In this document: one piece after another, positions 7,858-15,165 of the stretch | How positions within the stretch are numbered: position 1 is the first letter of the stretch | How the letters are laid out: each line of letters begins with the position of its first letter | Source of the DNA: Acetobacteraceae bacterium | GTDB lineage: Bacteria; Pseudomonadota; Alphaproteobacteria; Acetobacterales; Acetobacteraceae | Length of the DNA stretch: 18,804 bases | NCBI GenBank assembly: GCA_003164305.1 | Contig: PLSZ01000322.1 | Coordinates: 1-18,804 of the forward strand | Direction of reading: 5' to 3' | Program-made: the position numbers and the translations under genes | Notes under the pieces: generated by a model | Told to the model about the DNA's origin: nothing | The model's database searches: none | What the model saw: the letters and a program-made list of their open reading frames with translations, nothing else

Positions 7858-7884
7858 ACGCGTTCTCCGCCGCGATCCGGATCA

Positions 7885-7911
7885 TTGGAGGCGGGTTCCG
7901 CCCGCCTCCAA
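7885..7911 (-). terminator. GC-rich stem-loop after the binding-protein gene
   Basis: Perfect 11-bp stem (7885-7895 with 7901-7911), loop TTCCG. It begins ten bases past the minus-strand stop at 7922. There is no U-tract on the minus strand, so it may stabilise or attenuate the transcript rather than fully terminate it before the amidohydrolase gene. Confidence 0.5.
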
Positions 7912-7921
7912 AAGCGTTCGA

Positions 7922-9145
7922 TCAGATCGTCGTGGGAAAATGGCACTGAGGGTTGATCGGATGCAACACCTCCTCAATCGGTGCCTTGGCGACGAACTTA
8001 TACAGATCCCACTCACCCTTGCTTTCCGCGGGCGTTTTCACCTGAAACAAGTAAGCCGGGAATTCGCCGCGCCCATCCATCCTGATCCGTCCTGGTCCGA
8101 ACGCGTCGTCCTGGGTCGGGATCGATTTCATTTTCGCGACTGTGGCGCGTCCGCTTTTCACCGCCTCCGCCGCGCCCATCTGCTGCGCCGCTTTCAGATA
8201 ATGCAACGTCACTCCATACGTGCTGGCCTGCGCCTGGTTCGGATAGTTTTTTGGCGATTTCACGATCAACCGCTTCGTGAAAGCGCGCGTGCCCTCATTC
8301 AGATCCCAGTAGAACGTTTCGGTGACGCTCAACCCGCCGCAAATTTCCAGCCCGACCGAATGCGCGTCCTGCAGGAACAGCAACAGCGGCGCGATCTTCA
8401 TGGTCTTGTCCAGACCGAACTCATGCGCCTGCTTGATGCAATTCTGCGTATCGAGACCGGCGTTCGCAAGTCCCAGTACCTTCGCGCCGCTGGCCTGCGC
8501 CTGCGTCAGAAAGGATGAGAAATCGGTGGTATCCGGGAACGGATAGCGCAGCGCGCCTTTCACCTCGCCGCCGCCTTTCTTCACCACATCGGCCGTCAGT
8601 TCTTCCAGCGACTGCCCGAACGCGTAATTGGCGGTGACGAAAAACCACGACTTAAAGCCCTGCTTCATCAGCGAGCCACCGGTCGACTGCGCGTTCTCGT
8701 AGGTGTCGAAACTCCAGACAATCGAGTTTGGGCTGCACTGCTGATCCGTCAGCGCCGCCGCGGTCGCCGAGGCATTCAGCATGATCTTGTCTTTCTCTTT
8801 CGCCACCTGCGCGACCGCGAGCGCGACAGAAGACGTCGGAACGTCGATAGTCGCCGCGACACCCTGATCGAACCACTGGCGCGCGATGGTCGCCGCGACG
8901 TCCGGCTTGTTCTGATGGTCGGCGCTGATCAGTTCTACGTCGAAACTGAGATGCGGCTTCATTTCCTCGATCGCGAGTTCCGCGGCCGCGACCGAGGTTG
9001 GGCCGGTGTTGTCGCGATAGGTGCCGGACAAATCGGTCAACACACCGAGTTTGATCGACGGCCTGGCTTGCGCGCGCGGACGGATCAGCGGAACGGACGA
9101 CATGGCGACAGCACTGCCGAGCAGGCCGCGGCGAGACATGGACAT
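7922..9145 (-). CDS. ABC transporter substrate-binding protein, branched-chain amino acid type, Tat-exported
   Basis: A 407-residue periplasmic binding protein of the Peripla_BP_6 (LivJ-like) family. The N-terminus MSMSRRGLLGSAVAMSS followed by RPRAQA is a Tat-style signal (RRGLLG, mild hydrophobic core, AxA-like cleavage near residue 27). The mature part starts with IKLGVLTDLSGTYRDNTGP, the typical first strand and ligand loop. Later come TSSVALAVAQVAKE, LNASATAAALTDQQCSPN and the hinge segment FFVTANYAFGQSLEEL. LivJ-like proteins of soil alphaproteobacteria often bind aromatic acids, amides or urea rather than amino acids. RBS GGGAG (complement of 9152-9158) precedes the ATG. No permease or ATPase gene is in the window, so it is an orphan here. 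Its likely partner is the amidohydrolase downstream, which suggests uptake of that enzyme's substrate. Confidence 0.9.
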   Translation of the reverse strand: MSMSRRGLLGSAVAMSSVPLIRPRAQARPSIKLGVLTDLSGTYRDNTGPTSVAAAELAIEEMKPHLSFDVELISADHQNKPDVAATIARQWFDQGVAATIDVPTSSVALAVAQVAKEKDKIMLNASATAAALTDQQCSPNSIVWSFDTYENAQSTGGSLMKQGFKSWFFVTANYAFGQSLEELTADVVKKGGGEVKGALRYPFPDTTDFSSFLTQAQASGAKVLGLANAGLDTQNCIKQAHEFGLDKTMKIAPLLLFLQDAHSVGLEICGGLSVTETFYWDLNEGTRAFTKRLIVKSPKNYPNQAQASTYGVTLHYLKAAQQMGAAEAVKSGRATVAKMKSIPTQDDAFGPGRIRMDGRGEFPAYLFQVKTPAESKGEWDLYKFVAKAPIEEVLHPINPQCHFPTTI

Positions 9146-9219
9146 TTGAAACTCTCCCAGAATTGCCGCACCAGCGCGGTTCTCGCCGGGTTCTACCGGA
9201 ACGGGGTGGTGCGGCTCAA

Positions 9220-9262
9220 GGGTAGGGCAGCGTCAGGGCGGAGCCCTGACGCTGCCCTACCC
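9220..9262 (-). terminator. perfect 20-bp stem-loop containing the birA stop codon
   Basis: Arms 9220-9239 and 9243-9262 are exact inverse complements, with a three-base loop (GGA). The birA stop (complement of 9257-9259) lies inside the stem. No U-tract follows on the minus strand. As a hairpin it is far longer than a usual intrinsic terminator, and may be a terminator, an mRNA-stabilising element or a copy of a dispersed palindromic repeat. It separates birA from the binding-protein gene. Confidence 0.6.
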
Positions 9263-9970
9263 CTGCGCAGTCCCACTTACCTCGGCCGCCACGATGCGCT
9301 TCCGCCCGTCCGGCGTATCCAGCAGCATCGCGCCATCTTCATCGAGGCCGGCGAACAGACCTTCCTCAGACCGGCCACCGATGCTCGCACGCAACGGTGT
9401 CCCGATCGGTTGCGCCCGCGCCATCCAGGCCGCGCGGATCGGCGCGAACCCCTGTTCCGTCCAGGCATCCAGATGTTTTGCCAGGCTCTCCAGTAAAATA
9501 TCGCGCGCCCCGTCCACCGTCGCGATGCCCCCCGCGCTGACCAGCGTCGAAGTCTTGTAAGGTGCGTTCCGCGGTGCCTCCAGCACGTTCACTCCGATGC
9601 CGATGATCTGCGTGTCGTCCACGCTTTCCACCAGAATGCCCGCGATTTTGCCGTCATTGACCAAAACGTCGTTGGGCCACTTCAATGTCGCCTTCACCTG
9701 TTTCGGCAACAACGCATCGACCGCGTCGGCCACCGTCAGCGCCGTGACAAAACTTAATTCGGACACCCTCTCCGGCGGCAAATCCACGCGCAACAACACC
9801 GACAAATACAAATTGCCCGGTGGGCTGTACCAGGTTCGCCCAAACCGCCCGCGCCCAGAGGCCTGCTCGTCGGCGTGGATCACCGTGCCGTGCGGCGCGC
9901 CCGAGGCCGCCAGCCGGCGCGCCTCATCGTTGGTCGAGCCAAGCCGCTCGTGATGCTGGATCAAAAACAT
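9257..9970 (-). CDS. birA: biotin--[acetyl-CoA-carboxylase] ligase (single-domain BirA)
   Basis: Biotin protein ligase, which makes biotinyl-5'-AMP and transfers biotin to the carrier-protein lysine of carboxylases. The chosen start gives 237 residues. GSTN (11-14), GRGRFGRTW at 39-47 (the biotinyl-AMP loop), KWPNDVLV at 97-104, KIAGILVE at 108-115 and GIGVNV at 124-129 are all present, followed by the C-terminal SH3-like domain. There is no N-terminal helix-turn-helix, so this is a group I enzyme that does not repress biotin genes. An upstream in-frame ATG at 10009 would add 13 Arg-rich residues. I prefer 9970 because about ten residues before STN is usual for the family. In related bacteria birA often sits between nuoN and a pantothenate kinase gene; here it stands alone beside transport and catabolic genes, which is unusual. 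The stop falls in a long hairpin. Confidence 0.92.
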   Translation of the reverse strand: MFLIQHHERLGSTNDEARRLAASGAPHGTVIHADEQASGRGRFGRTWYSPPGNLYLSVLLRVDLPPERVSELSFVTALTVADAVDALLPKQVKATLKWPNDVLVNDGKIAGILVESVDDTQIIGIGVNVLEAPRNAPYKTSTLVSAGGIATVDGARDILLESLAKHLDAWTEQGFAPIRAAWMARAQPIGTPLRASIGGRSEEGLFAGLDEDGAMLLDTPDGRKRIVAAEVSGTAQG

Positions 9971-10097
9971 GCCATTCACCCGCTGCCGCCGACACAATCG
10001 GCGCAACATTCAGTTACCATCGAGCAGCCACAATCCGGTCGTGAAATCGACGCGAAAGGATGCGCCAATGTCACCCTGTCAACATAGGAGCGCGTTC
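9971..10097. promoter_or_regulatory. divergent intergenic region between birA and the HExxH protein
   Basis: About 127 bases that must hold promoters for both directions. I could not pick a convincing -35/-10 pair by eye. It contains two possible ribosome-binding sites for the plus-strand gene (AAAGGA at 10055-10060 and AGGAG at 10086-10090). Confidence 0.35.
10086..10090 (+). promoter_or_regulatory. ribosome-binding site deciding a GTG start
   Basis: AGGAG seven bases before the GTG at 10098. The competing ATG at 10068 has AAAGGA at a similar distance, so the choice is close; the GTG start gives a compact signal peptide beginning M-RRSFLL. Confidence 0.5.
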
Positions 10098-10604
10098 GTG
10101 CGCCGTTCATTCTTGCTGGCTCCTCTCGCATGGGCACTGCCCGCGCGGGCGAGGCCGGCCATTCCACCTTCGCTGCTGGACCAGGCGGCGAAGCTGCTGA
10201 CCGAACTGATCCAGTCCGCGCGGGAAGCCGCGATCAGCGCCGGCGTAAAGCCCGTGCCGCCACAAATCCACCGCGCCCTGCTGGGTTTTTTCCCCGATGC
10301 GATCCTCCGCAAAACACGCTACACGTCCGGTCACTCCGACACCATCACCCTTCCTGGGCTTGCCCTGACCTACGGCCACGCCGATGCCGTAACGCTTGGC
10401 GACGTAATCATGTTCCGTGACGATCACGCCGCGCGCACCGATGCCAAATTGTGGGCGCACGAGATGACCCATGTCATGCAATATGAACGTTGGGGCATCG
10501 ACGATTTCGCCAAACGCTACCTCCAGGATTACGACGCGGTCGAGCAGGAAGCCCGCGACAACGCCGATCGCTACGTCAGTTGGAGCGAGCACGCACATCC
10601 ATGA
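10098..10604 (+). CDS. small secreted HExxH (DUF4157-like) putative metallopeptidase
   Basis: With the GTG start it has 168 residues. The N-terminus MRRSFLLAPLAWALPARARP is a short export signal with a Tat-like RRSFLL, cleaved near residue 19. The mature part has one recognisable site: KLWAHEMTHVMQYERWG with HEMTH at 121-125, followed by a glutamate-rich helix (AVEQEARDNADRYV, E148/E151), which may give the third zinc ligand. This matches the DUF4157/eCIS-core type of minimal zincin. DUF4157 domains are usually parts of much larger toxin or contractile-injection cargo proteins; a stand-alone, exported version is less typical. No injection-system genes are nearby. The gene is divergent from birA and its stop abuts, with no gap, the stop of the convergent dehydrogenase gene. 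Peptidase activity is inferred. An alternative ATG at 10068 would lengthen the N-terminus by ten residues. Confidence 0.72.
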   Translation: MRRSFLLAPLAWALPARARPAIPPSLLDQAAKLLTELIQSAREAAISAGVKPVPPQIHRALLGFFPDAILRKTRYTSGHSDTITLPGLALTYGHADAVTLGDVIMFRDDHAARTDAKLWAHEMTHVMQYERWGIDDFAKRYLQDYDAVEQEARDNADRYVSWSEHAHP

Positions 10605-11657
10605 TCACGCGTCAGGCGCGAAACCCATGATCCGCTCGAAGCGCGCCCGATAGGCCGGCCAAACCTCGGGGTTGATCAGTCGCGGCGGCTTCCTGCCATC
10701 CAGAATCTCCAACGCCTGCTCCGCCGCGATGCGCCCCATGTTCTCCCGCGCCTCGATGGTGGAGCCGGCGACGTGCGGACTGACCATGACGTTGTCGAAC
10801 GCCATCAGCGGGTGATCGTGCGGCGGCGGCTCATCTTCCCAGACATCCAGGCCGGCCCCGGCGATTTGCTTCGCGCGCAACGCGTCCGCCAGGGCTTCTT
10901 CATCGTGAATGAAGCCGCGCGCGGTCGAGATAAAATACGCCTCCGGCTTCATCCGGGCGAACTGCGCCGCGCCCATCATCTTCCGGCTCTGCTTCGTCAG
11001 TGGGCAATGCACCGAGACGAAATCCGACTGTGCCAGCAGTTCGTCGAGTTCAACTTTCTCCGCGCCGCGGGCTTTCACCTGCTCGGCCGTCAACAACGGA
11101 TCGTAGGCCAGCACCCGCATGTTAAAGGCCGCCCGGCACATGGCGGTCAAACGCCCGCCCACATTGCCGATCCCGAGCACGCCGACCGTGCGGCCGTTCA
11201 ACTCCCGTCCGATATAGGTACCGCGATCGATCGGCCGCCCAGTACGGGCGTGGCGATCAGCCTCGACAATACGCTTCGACAACGTCAGCATCATCGCCAG
11301 AGCGTGCTCGGCGACCGCTTCCTTGTTGCCGCCCGATTGATTGACCACGGCGACGCCTGCCTCGGTGCAGGCATCGACGTCGATCGTGTCATAACCGGCG
11401 CCGTTCGAGGACGCCGCGATCAGGTTCGGGGTGCGCGCCAGCAACGCCGCGCCGACCTGGAAATGCGGCGCGATGATCTGCCGCGACGCACCAATCTGAT
11501 AAATATGCGCCTGACTTAAAATCGGCGCTGCCTGATCGTCGGGGCTATCGTTTTCCAGCTTGTCCAACTGCACATCCGGCCGCTTCGCCAGCACCGCCGG
11601 ATAGACCGCGGACGGCAGGTATTTCACGTAGAACACGCGTTTGGTGTTCGGCGCCAT
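10605..11657 (-). CDS. D-isomer-specific 2-hydroxyacid dehydrogenase
   Basis: A 350-residue NAD(P)-dependent 2-hydroxyacid dehydrogenase or 2-ketoacid reductase of the phosphoglycerate/formate dehydrogenase superfamily. The nucleotide-binding loop is GVLGIGNVGGRL (GxGxxG at 162-167), and D186 in AYDP suggests NAD preference. The catalytic triad is visible: R247 in STARGF, E276 in WEDEPPP and H295 in SPHVAGST. The substrate-binding strand SSNGAGYDTID occupies 83-93. Substrate cannot be assigned; hydroxypyruvate, glyoxylate or a longer 2-keto acid are all possible. The start at 11657 has GGAGGG (complement of 11665-11670) seven bases upstream; an in-frame ATG 12 codons earlier has none. It is the last gene of the minus-strand run that begins with the dioxygenase, separated from the MFS gene by 66 bases with a stem-loop. 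It could therefore have its own promoter. Confidence 0.92.
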   Translation of the reverse strand: MAPNTKRVFYVKYLPSAVYPAVLAKRPDVQLDKLENDSPDDQAAPILSQAHIYQIGASRQIIAPHFQVGAALLARTPNLIAASSNGAGYDTIDVDACTEAGVAVVNQSGGNKEAVAEHALAMMLTLSKRIVEADRHARTGRPIDRGTYIGRELNGRTVGVLGIGNVGGRLTAMCRAAFNMRVLAYDPLLTAEQVKARGAEKVELDELLAQSDFVSVHCPLTKQSRKMMGAAQFARMKPEAYFISTARGFIHDEEALADALRAKQIAGAGLDVWEDEPPPHDHPLMAFDNVMVSPHVAGSTIEARENMGRIAAEQALEILDGRKPPRLINPEVWPAYRARFERIMGFAPDA

Positions 11658-11664
11658 ATTGGTT

Positions 11665-11670
11665 CCCTCC
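11665..11670 (-). promoter_or_regulatory. ribosome-binding site of the 2-hydroxyacid dehydrogenase gene
   Basis: Complement reads GGAGGG, seven bases before the ATG at 11657. It favours this start over the upstream ATG at 11693. Confidence 0.7.
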
Positions 11671-11700
11671 GGCAATGACAGCCACGATAGCACGCGAATC

Positions 11701-11721
11701 GCGGGGGCGAGAAACCCCCGC
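11701..11721 (-). terminator. GC-rich stem-loop after the MFS gene
   Basis: Seven-bp stem (11701-11707 GCGGGGG with 11715-11721) around a seven-base loop, two bases past the MFS stop. No U-tract on the minus strand, so termination would be partial at best. Confidence 0.4.
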
Positions 11722-11723
11722 CT

Positions 11724-12941
11724 TTAAGCCTGAACCACGCGGCCCTCGCGCCGCCGCGTCCGCCATTCGCTGGCCAGGCCCATCGCCGCCGTCAGCGCCA
11801 TGAACAGCACTGAGGAATAAAACACCCAGCGCGGCAGATTGTGATCCATGATCCACCCGCCGATCATCGGCCCGATGGTGCCGCCAATATTGAAGCCCGT
11901 CGTGACGATGCCGAATACGCGGCCAAACGCGCCGGGCGGCGACGCCGCGCGCACCAGCATATCCCGCGAAGGTGAGATCATGCCTGACAAAAACCCGGCC
12001 GTGCCCATCGCCGCGACCATGAACACCGGCCCCAGATCGACCGATCCGATCGCCAGGATCAGCATCGAGGCGGCGCCAAATCCAGCGGCCGCGACGTCAC
12101 CGTGCCGCTTTGTCGCGTCGGCGATGAAGCCGCCCGCCAGCACGCCGATCGCGGTGGCGAACAGGAACGCCGTCAGCGCCGCGTTGGCGACCGAGAAACT
12201 GACCCCATACATCGACACCAATGCGACCGCGGAATAGTTCGTCAACGCGCCGCTGCTGAGGCTGAGCAACGCGAAAAACCCAACCAGGCTCAGCACGGCG
12301 GGCGTCAGCAGGCCGCGTAGGCTGACATGCGCGTGGCCTCCGGCGGGCACGCGCGCCGCCTGGGTGCCTTCCAGCCAGCCCGCGAACATCAGCGGCACCG
12401 CCACGACGACGCCAAAGAGTCCCGCGACGGCGATGGCGGCGTGCATGCCCCAGAGATGCGTCATCAGCAGCATCGTCATCGGCGCCAAAGCCGACCCCAG
12501 ATAGCCGGCGAAGGTGTGAATGGAGAATGCCCGGCCGAGGCGCGGTGGATCGATCACCGATCCGAGGATGGAATAATCCGCCGGGTGATAAACCGAATTG
12601 GCGATGCCCAGAAGGACCGCGGACGCCAGCAGCCAGGAGTAGACCGGAAACAATCCGATCGAAATATAAGTCAGCCCGCCCAGAAGCAGCCCGCCGATCA
12701 GCGTCCGCCGCGCGCCGAACCGATCGGCCACATAGCCCATCGGCGTCTGCGCCACGCCGCTGGTGATGTTGAAGATCGTGATCACCAGCCCGAGCTCGAC
12801 ATAGCCGATCCCAAGCGCCTGTTTCAGCATCGGGAACAGCGGGATCAGCACGATGTAATGAAAATGGCTGACCATGTGCGCGGCGCTGATCAGGCCGAGT
12901 GCTTTCCACTCCGCCGCGCGAGACACACTCTGTTGATCCAT
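11724..12941 (-). CDS. MFS transporter
   Basis: A 405-residue, 12-helix major facilitator carrier in the inner membrane. Motif A after helix 2 is [16 protein letters not shown] (69-84). A second characteristic stretch is [18 protein letters not shown] followed by [20 protein letters not shown], which resembles the fosmidomycin-resistance (FSR) branch of the superfamily. Helices 7-12 are present and the frame is intact. Direction and substrate are unknown: FSR-like carriers export drugs, but the surrounding catabolic genes make import of a substrate or export of an intermediate equally plausible. Its ATG overlaps by one base the stop of the upstream LLM gene (TGATG), indicating coupled translation. 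A stem-loop follows its stop. Confidence 0.9.
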   Translation of the reverse strand: MDQQSVSRAAEWKALGLISAAHMVSHFHYIVLIPLFPMLKQALGIGYVELGLVITIFNITSGVAQTPMGYVADRFGARRTLIGGLLLGGLTYISIGLFPVYSWLLASAVLLGIANSVYHPADYSILGSVIDPPRLGRAFSIHTFAGYLGSALAPMTMLLMTHLWGMHAAIAVAGLFGVVVAVPLMFAGWLEGTQAARVPAGGHAHVSLRGLLTPAVLSLVGFFALLSLSSGALTNYSAVALVSMYGVSFSVANAALTAFLFATAIGVLAGGFIADATKRHGDVAAAGFGAASMLILAIGSVDLGPVFMVAAMGTAGFLSGMISPSRDMLVRAASPPGAFGRVFGIVTTGFNIGGTIGPMIGGWIMDHNLPRWVFYSSVLFMALTAAMGLASEWRTRRREGRVVQA

Positions 12942-14011
12942 CAGGTGAAGGCCTTTTTAATGCGAGCCCAGTCTTCGATGGCGTGCTCTTGTCCGGGGGT
13001 GATGGGGATGACGAATTGATTCCAGCCGGCGTCGCGCAATGCCTCGATGCGTTGCCTGATCTCTTGTTCAGTCGCGGTGAAGGTGGTGCGGCGGATCAGT
13101 TCGGCATCGACGAACGGACGCTCTTCAGGTTTGACGAAAACGAAATGGCCGCGGTGGTTCATTAAGTAACGCGCGTCCGCCGGCTCAAACTTTCGCGCCA
13201 GTGCGATATAGCCGTCGATGTTCTTTTGCACCGTTGCCGGAACGTCCGAGGTATTCTTCCAGCCGGACATGTCCACATCCGCCGCCCGATGCAGCAGCAC
13301 CGCCGCGCGCGGTCCGGCCTGCGCCATCGCGCGAGGACTATCGGCCGGTTCGCCGGGTTCCAGCACGCAGCCACACACCCATGCCGTCGTGTAAAGCTCG
13401 GCAACCGAACGACCCGCGCCGGTCCAATCTTTCCGCATACCCTCGATCGCCGACAGCGCGCCGGGCACGTCGCTGATGAACGTCTTCCACGCCGCGCCGA
13501 GCCGCGCGACCAATGCCTGCGATTTAGGCCCATAAGCGGAAACGTGCAACTTCACCGGGTCTTCGATGTTGATCAATCCAGCGTCGGGATTGAGGAAACG
13601 AATTTTTCTCGCTTTGCCCTCGATCGTGGTTTCCACCGTTTCGCCGTTCAACAATCCGTAAACGACGCGGATATATTCCTCCATGTCGGCGAGCTTCATG
13701 CCACCGAGACCCATCGCCCGTCGCGCGGAAAAACCGGTACCGACTCCGAAATCAATTCGGCCGGGGGCCATCGCGTTGAGGGTCGCGAAGGCATTGGCGG
13801 TGACGGCGGCGATCCGGTTGGAGGGCACCAGAACGCCGGTGCCCAGATGAATGCGGCTGGTCTTCATCGCGGCGGCGCCCATCGCGACGAAACAATCCGC
13901 GGTGATCATCTGCGTGTCGTAGAACCAGGCGTGCGAAAACCCGAGTTCCTCCGCCCGTTGCGCGAGTTTCCACGACTCGCTGGACGTGGCGATGCCGATG
14001 CCGAATTCCAT
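12941..14011 (-). CDS. LLM-class flavin-dependent oxidoreductase
   Basis: A 356-residue luciferase-like (TIM-barrel) oxidoreductase using reduced FMN or F420. Family marks include [15 protein letters not shown] at 21-35, [25 protein letters not shown] (54-78) and the phosphate-binding region [18 protein letters not shown] at 84-101. [14 protein letters not shown] at 167-180 is also typical of F420-type members such as Mer-like and coenzyme-F420-dependent dehydrogenases. I cannot tell monooxygenase from F420 dehydrogenase. RBS GGAG (complement of 14019-14022) is seven bases before the ATG. The gene is 54 bases downstream of the 2OG dioxygenase gene and translationally coupled to the MFS gene, so dioxygenase, LLM enzyme and carrier likely form one operon. 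With no flavin reductase in the window, a general cellular reductase would have to supply FMNH2 if it is a monooxygenase. Confidence 0.9.
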   Translation of the reverse strand: MEFGIGIATSSESWKLAQRAEELGFSHAWFYDTQMITADCFVAMGAAAMKTSRIHLGTGVLVPSNRIAAVTANAFATLNAMAPGRIDFGVGTGFSARRAMGLGGMKLADMEEYIRVVYGLLNGETVETTIEGKARKIRFLNPDAGLINIEDPVKLHVSAYGPKSQALVARLGAAWKTFISDVPGALSAIEGMRKDWTGAGRSVAELYTTAWVCGCVLEPGEPADSPRAMAQAGPRAAVLLHRAADVDMSGWKNTSDVPATVQKNIDGYIALARKFEPADARYLMNHRGHFVFVKPEERPFVDAELIRRTTFTATEQEIRQRIEALRDAGWNQFVIPITPGQEHAIEDWARIKKAFT

Positions 14012-14065
14012 GGACGTTCTCCGTTATCCGGAGTCTTTAGCGTATTTCGCCGCCCTTGGAAACGT

Positions 14066-15076
14066 TCAGCCAGCCTTCCGCCGGTGGTCGAAATTGGTCA
14101 GGTTCAACTTCCGCCGGTGATCCCCGTACAGCAACGGTTCGTATCTCGCCGGATGATCGTCGCTGACACAGGTCGGCACGGGTTTGACGATCGCATCCAG
14201 TCCTGGCCCATAAAAGAACGGAATCGCATGACGTAGCGCGTTGCTATCGTTGATCACCCGGTGTGGCGTTGGCGTATAGCGGTCGTTGGAATACCGCCCC
14301 AGCATTTCCCCTGTGTTCACGACGAAGGTCCCCGGCACGTGCGGGGGCCGGATCCATTCGCCTTCCTTGGTCCGCACCTCAAGCCCCGGCAGCGCCGACC
14401 GAGCCAGCAGCGTCAGAAAATTCGTGTCGATGTGCGGCGCGAAGCCAAACTGATTGTCCTCGGCGCCGGCGTGACCGGGGTAGCGGATCAGCCGCAACGT
14501 CGTCGTCGGTTCGGCGCCGAACTCCGTCACGAAATAATCGTCCGGCAACCCCAGGGATGTCCCGATCACCGACACCATCCGTCGCGCCAACGGCCGCATC
14601 GCCGCGGTGTAGGCGAGGGTGGCCGTCTTGAACTCCGGCATGTCCGTGGGCCATTTGTTCAGCCCGTACAACTGGTCGCCAGCCACGATGCGCGGATCGT
14701 CCGCCCGAAGATCGTTGACGATATAAAAGCTCTCGCTCAGGTTCGGCCGCGTGTTGACATGCACTTTCGAGGTCCGAACGATCTGCGCCCCGTATGGCAG
14801 ATACCCGATGTTCAGATCGCCGACCCGCAACCCCATTTTAAATTCCGCCGGCCGGTCGAAAAAAGCCGCCGCGGCCGCGAAGGTTGCGTCGATCAGCGCC
14901 TGATCGATGCCATGATTGGCGATTACCAGAAATCCGGTATCCCGGCACGTCGTTTCGATCGCGCGCGCCAACTCGGCGCGGGCTCCCGGAGCGCCGGCCA
15001 GCCAGGGACCAATATCCAGTAACGGAATCCGTTCGGTCGCTTTGGACGCGGTCGGCGTGGAGAGAACCTGGCTCAT
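14066..15076 (-). CDS. isopenicillin N synthase-family 2OG-Fe(II) dioxygenase
   Basis: A 336-residue non-haem iron oxygenase of the IPNS/2OG-FeII group. The N-terminal DIOX_N domain starts at IPLLDIGPWL with the typical GFLVIANHGID. The double-stranded beta-helix core carries the iron facial triad H215, D217 (APHIDTNFLTLL) and H272 (TPHRV). R282 in LRHAIPFF would bind 2-oxoglutarate; the usual RxS is RHA here, so the serine is replaced by alanine. It could hydroxylate, desaturate or cleave a small molecule; the substrate is unknown. The start at 15076 is taken because MSQVLSTP... precedes the domain by a usual distance and a GAGG lies upstream; an ATG 21 codons earlier gives an Arg/Cys-rich extension without support. 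First gene of the minus-strand run, divergent from the GMC oxidoreductase. Confidence 0.9.
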   Translation of the reverse strand: MSQVLSTPTASKATERIPLLDIGPWLAGAPGARAELARAIETTCRDTGFLVIANHGIDQALIDATFAAAAAFFDRPAEFKMGLRVGDLNIGYLPYGAQIVRTSKVHVNTRPNLSESFYIVNDLRADDPRIVAGDQLYGLNKWPTDMPEFKTATLAYTAAMRPLARRMVSVIGTSLGLPDDYFVTEFGAEPTTTLRLIRYPGHAGAEDNQFGFAPHIDTNFLTLLARSALPGLEVRTKEGEWIRPPHVPGTFVVNTGEMLGRYSNDRYTPTPHRVINDSNALRHAIPFFYGPGLDAIVKPVPTCVSDDHPARYEPLLYGDHRRKLNLTNFDHRRKAG

Positions 15077-15165
15077 GCGGCAAAACCTCGGTCGGCGACG
15101 GTTGGCTTGATCATCGCACCCTCGCGTGCGAAGGACCATCCTGACCCGAGGGTGGAACCGTCACA
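15077..15165. promoter_or_regulatory. divergent promoter region between the dioxygenase and GMC genes
   Basis: Eighty-nine bases separate the two divergent genes and should contain both promoters and any shared operator. I see no strong palindrome or clear -35/-10 pair by eye. Confidence 0.4.

Noticed and set aside
6910..7956. 348-residue plus-strand ORF
   Set aside because: Antisense to the amidohydrolase with all CodA motifs; Arg/His-rich composition typical of shadows.
13226..14236. 336-residue plus-strand ORF
   Set aside because: Antisense to the LLM oxidoreductase and the dioxygenase end; no domain features.
15077..15139. 21-residue N-terminal extension of the dioxygenase
   Set aside because: Arg/Cys-rich, not family-like, and would consume most of the divergent promoter region.
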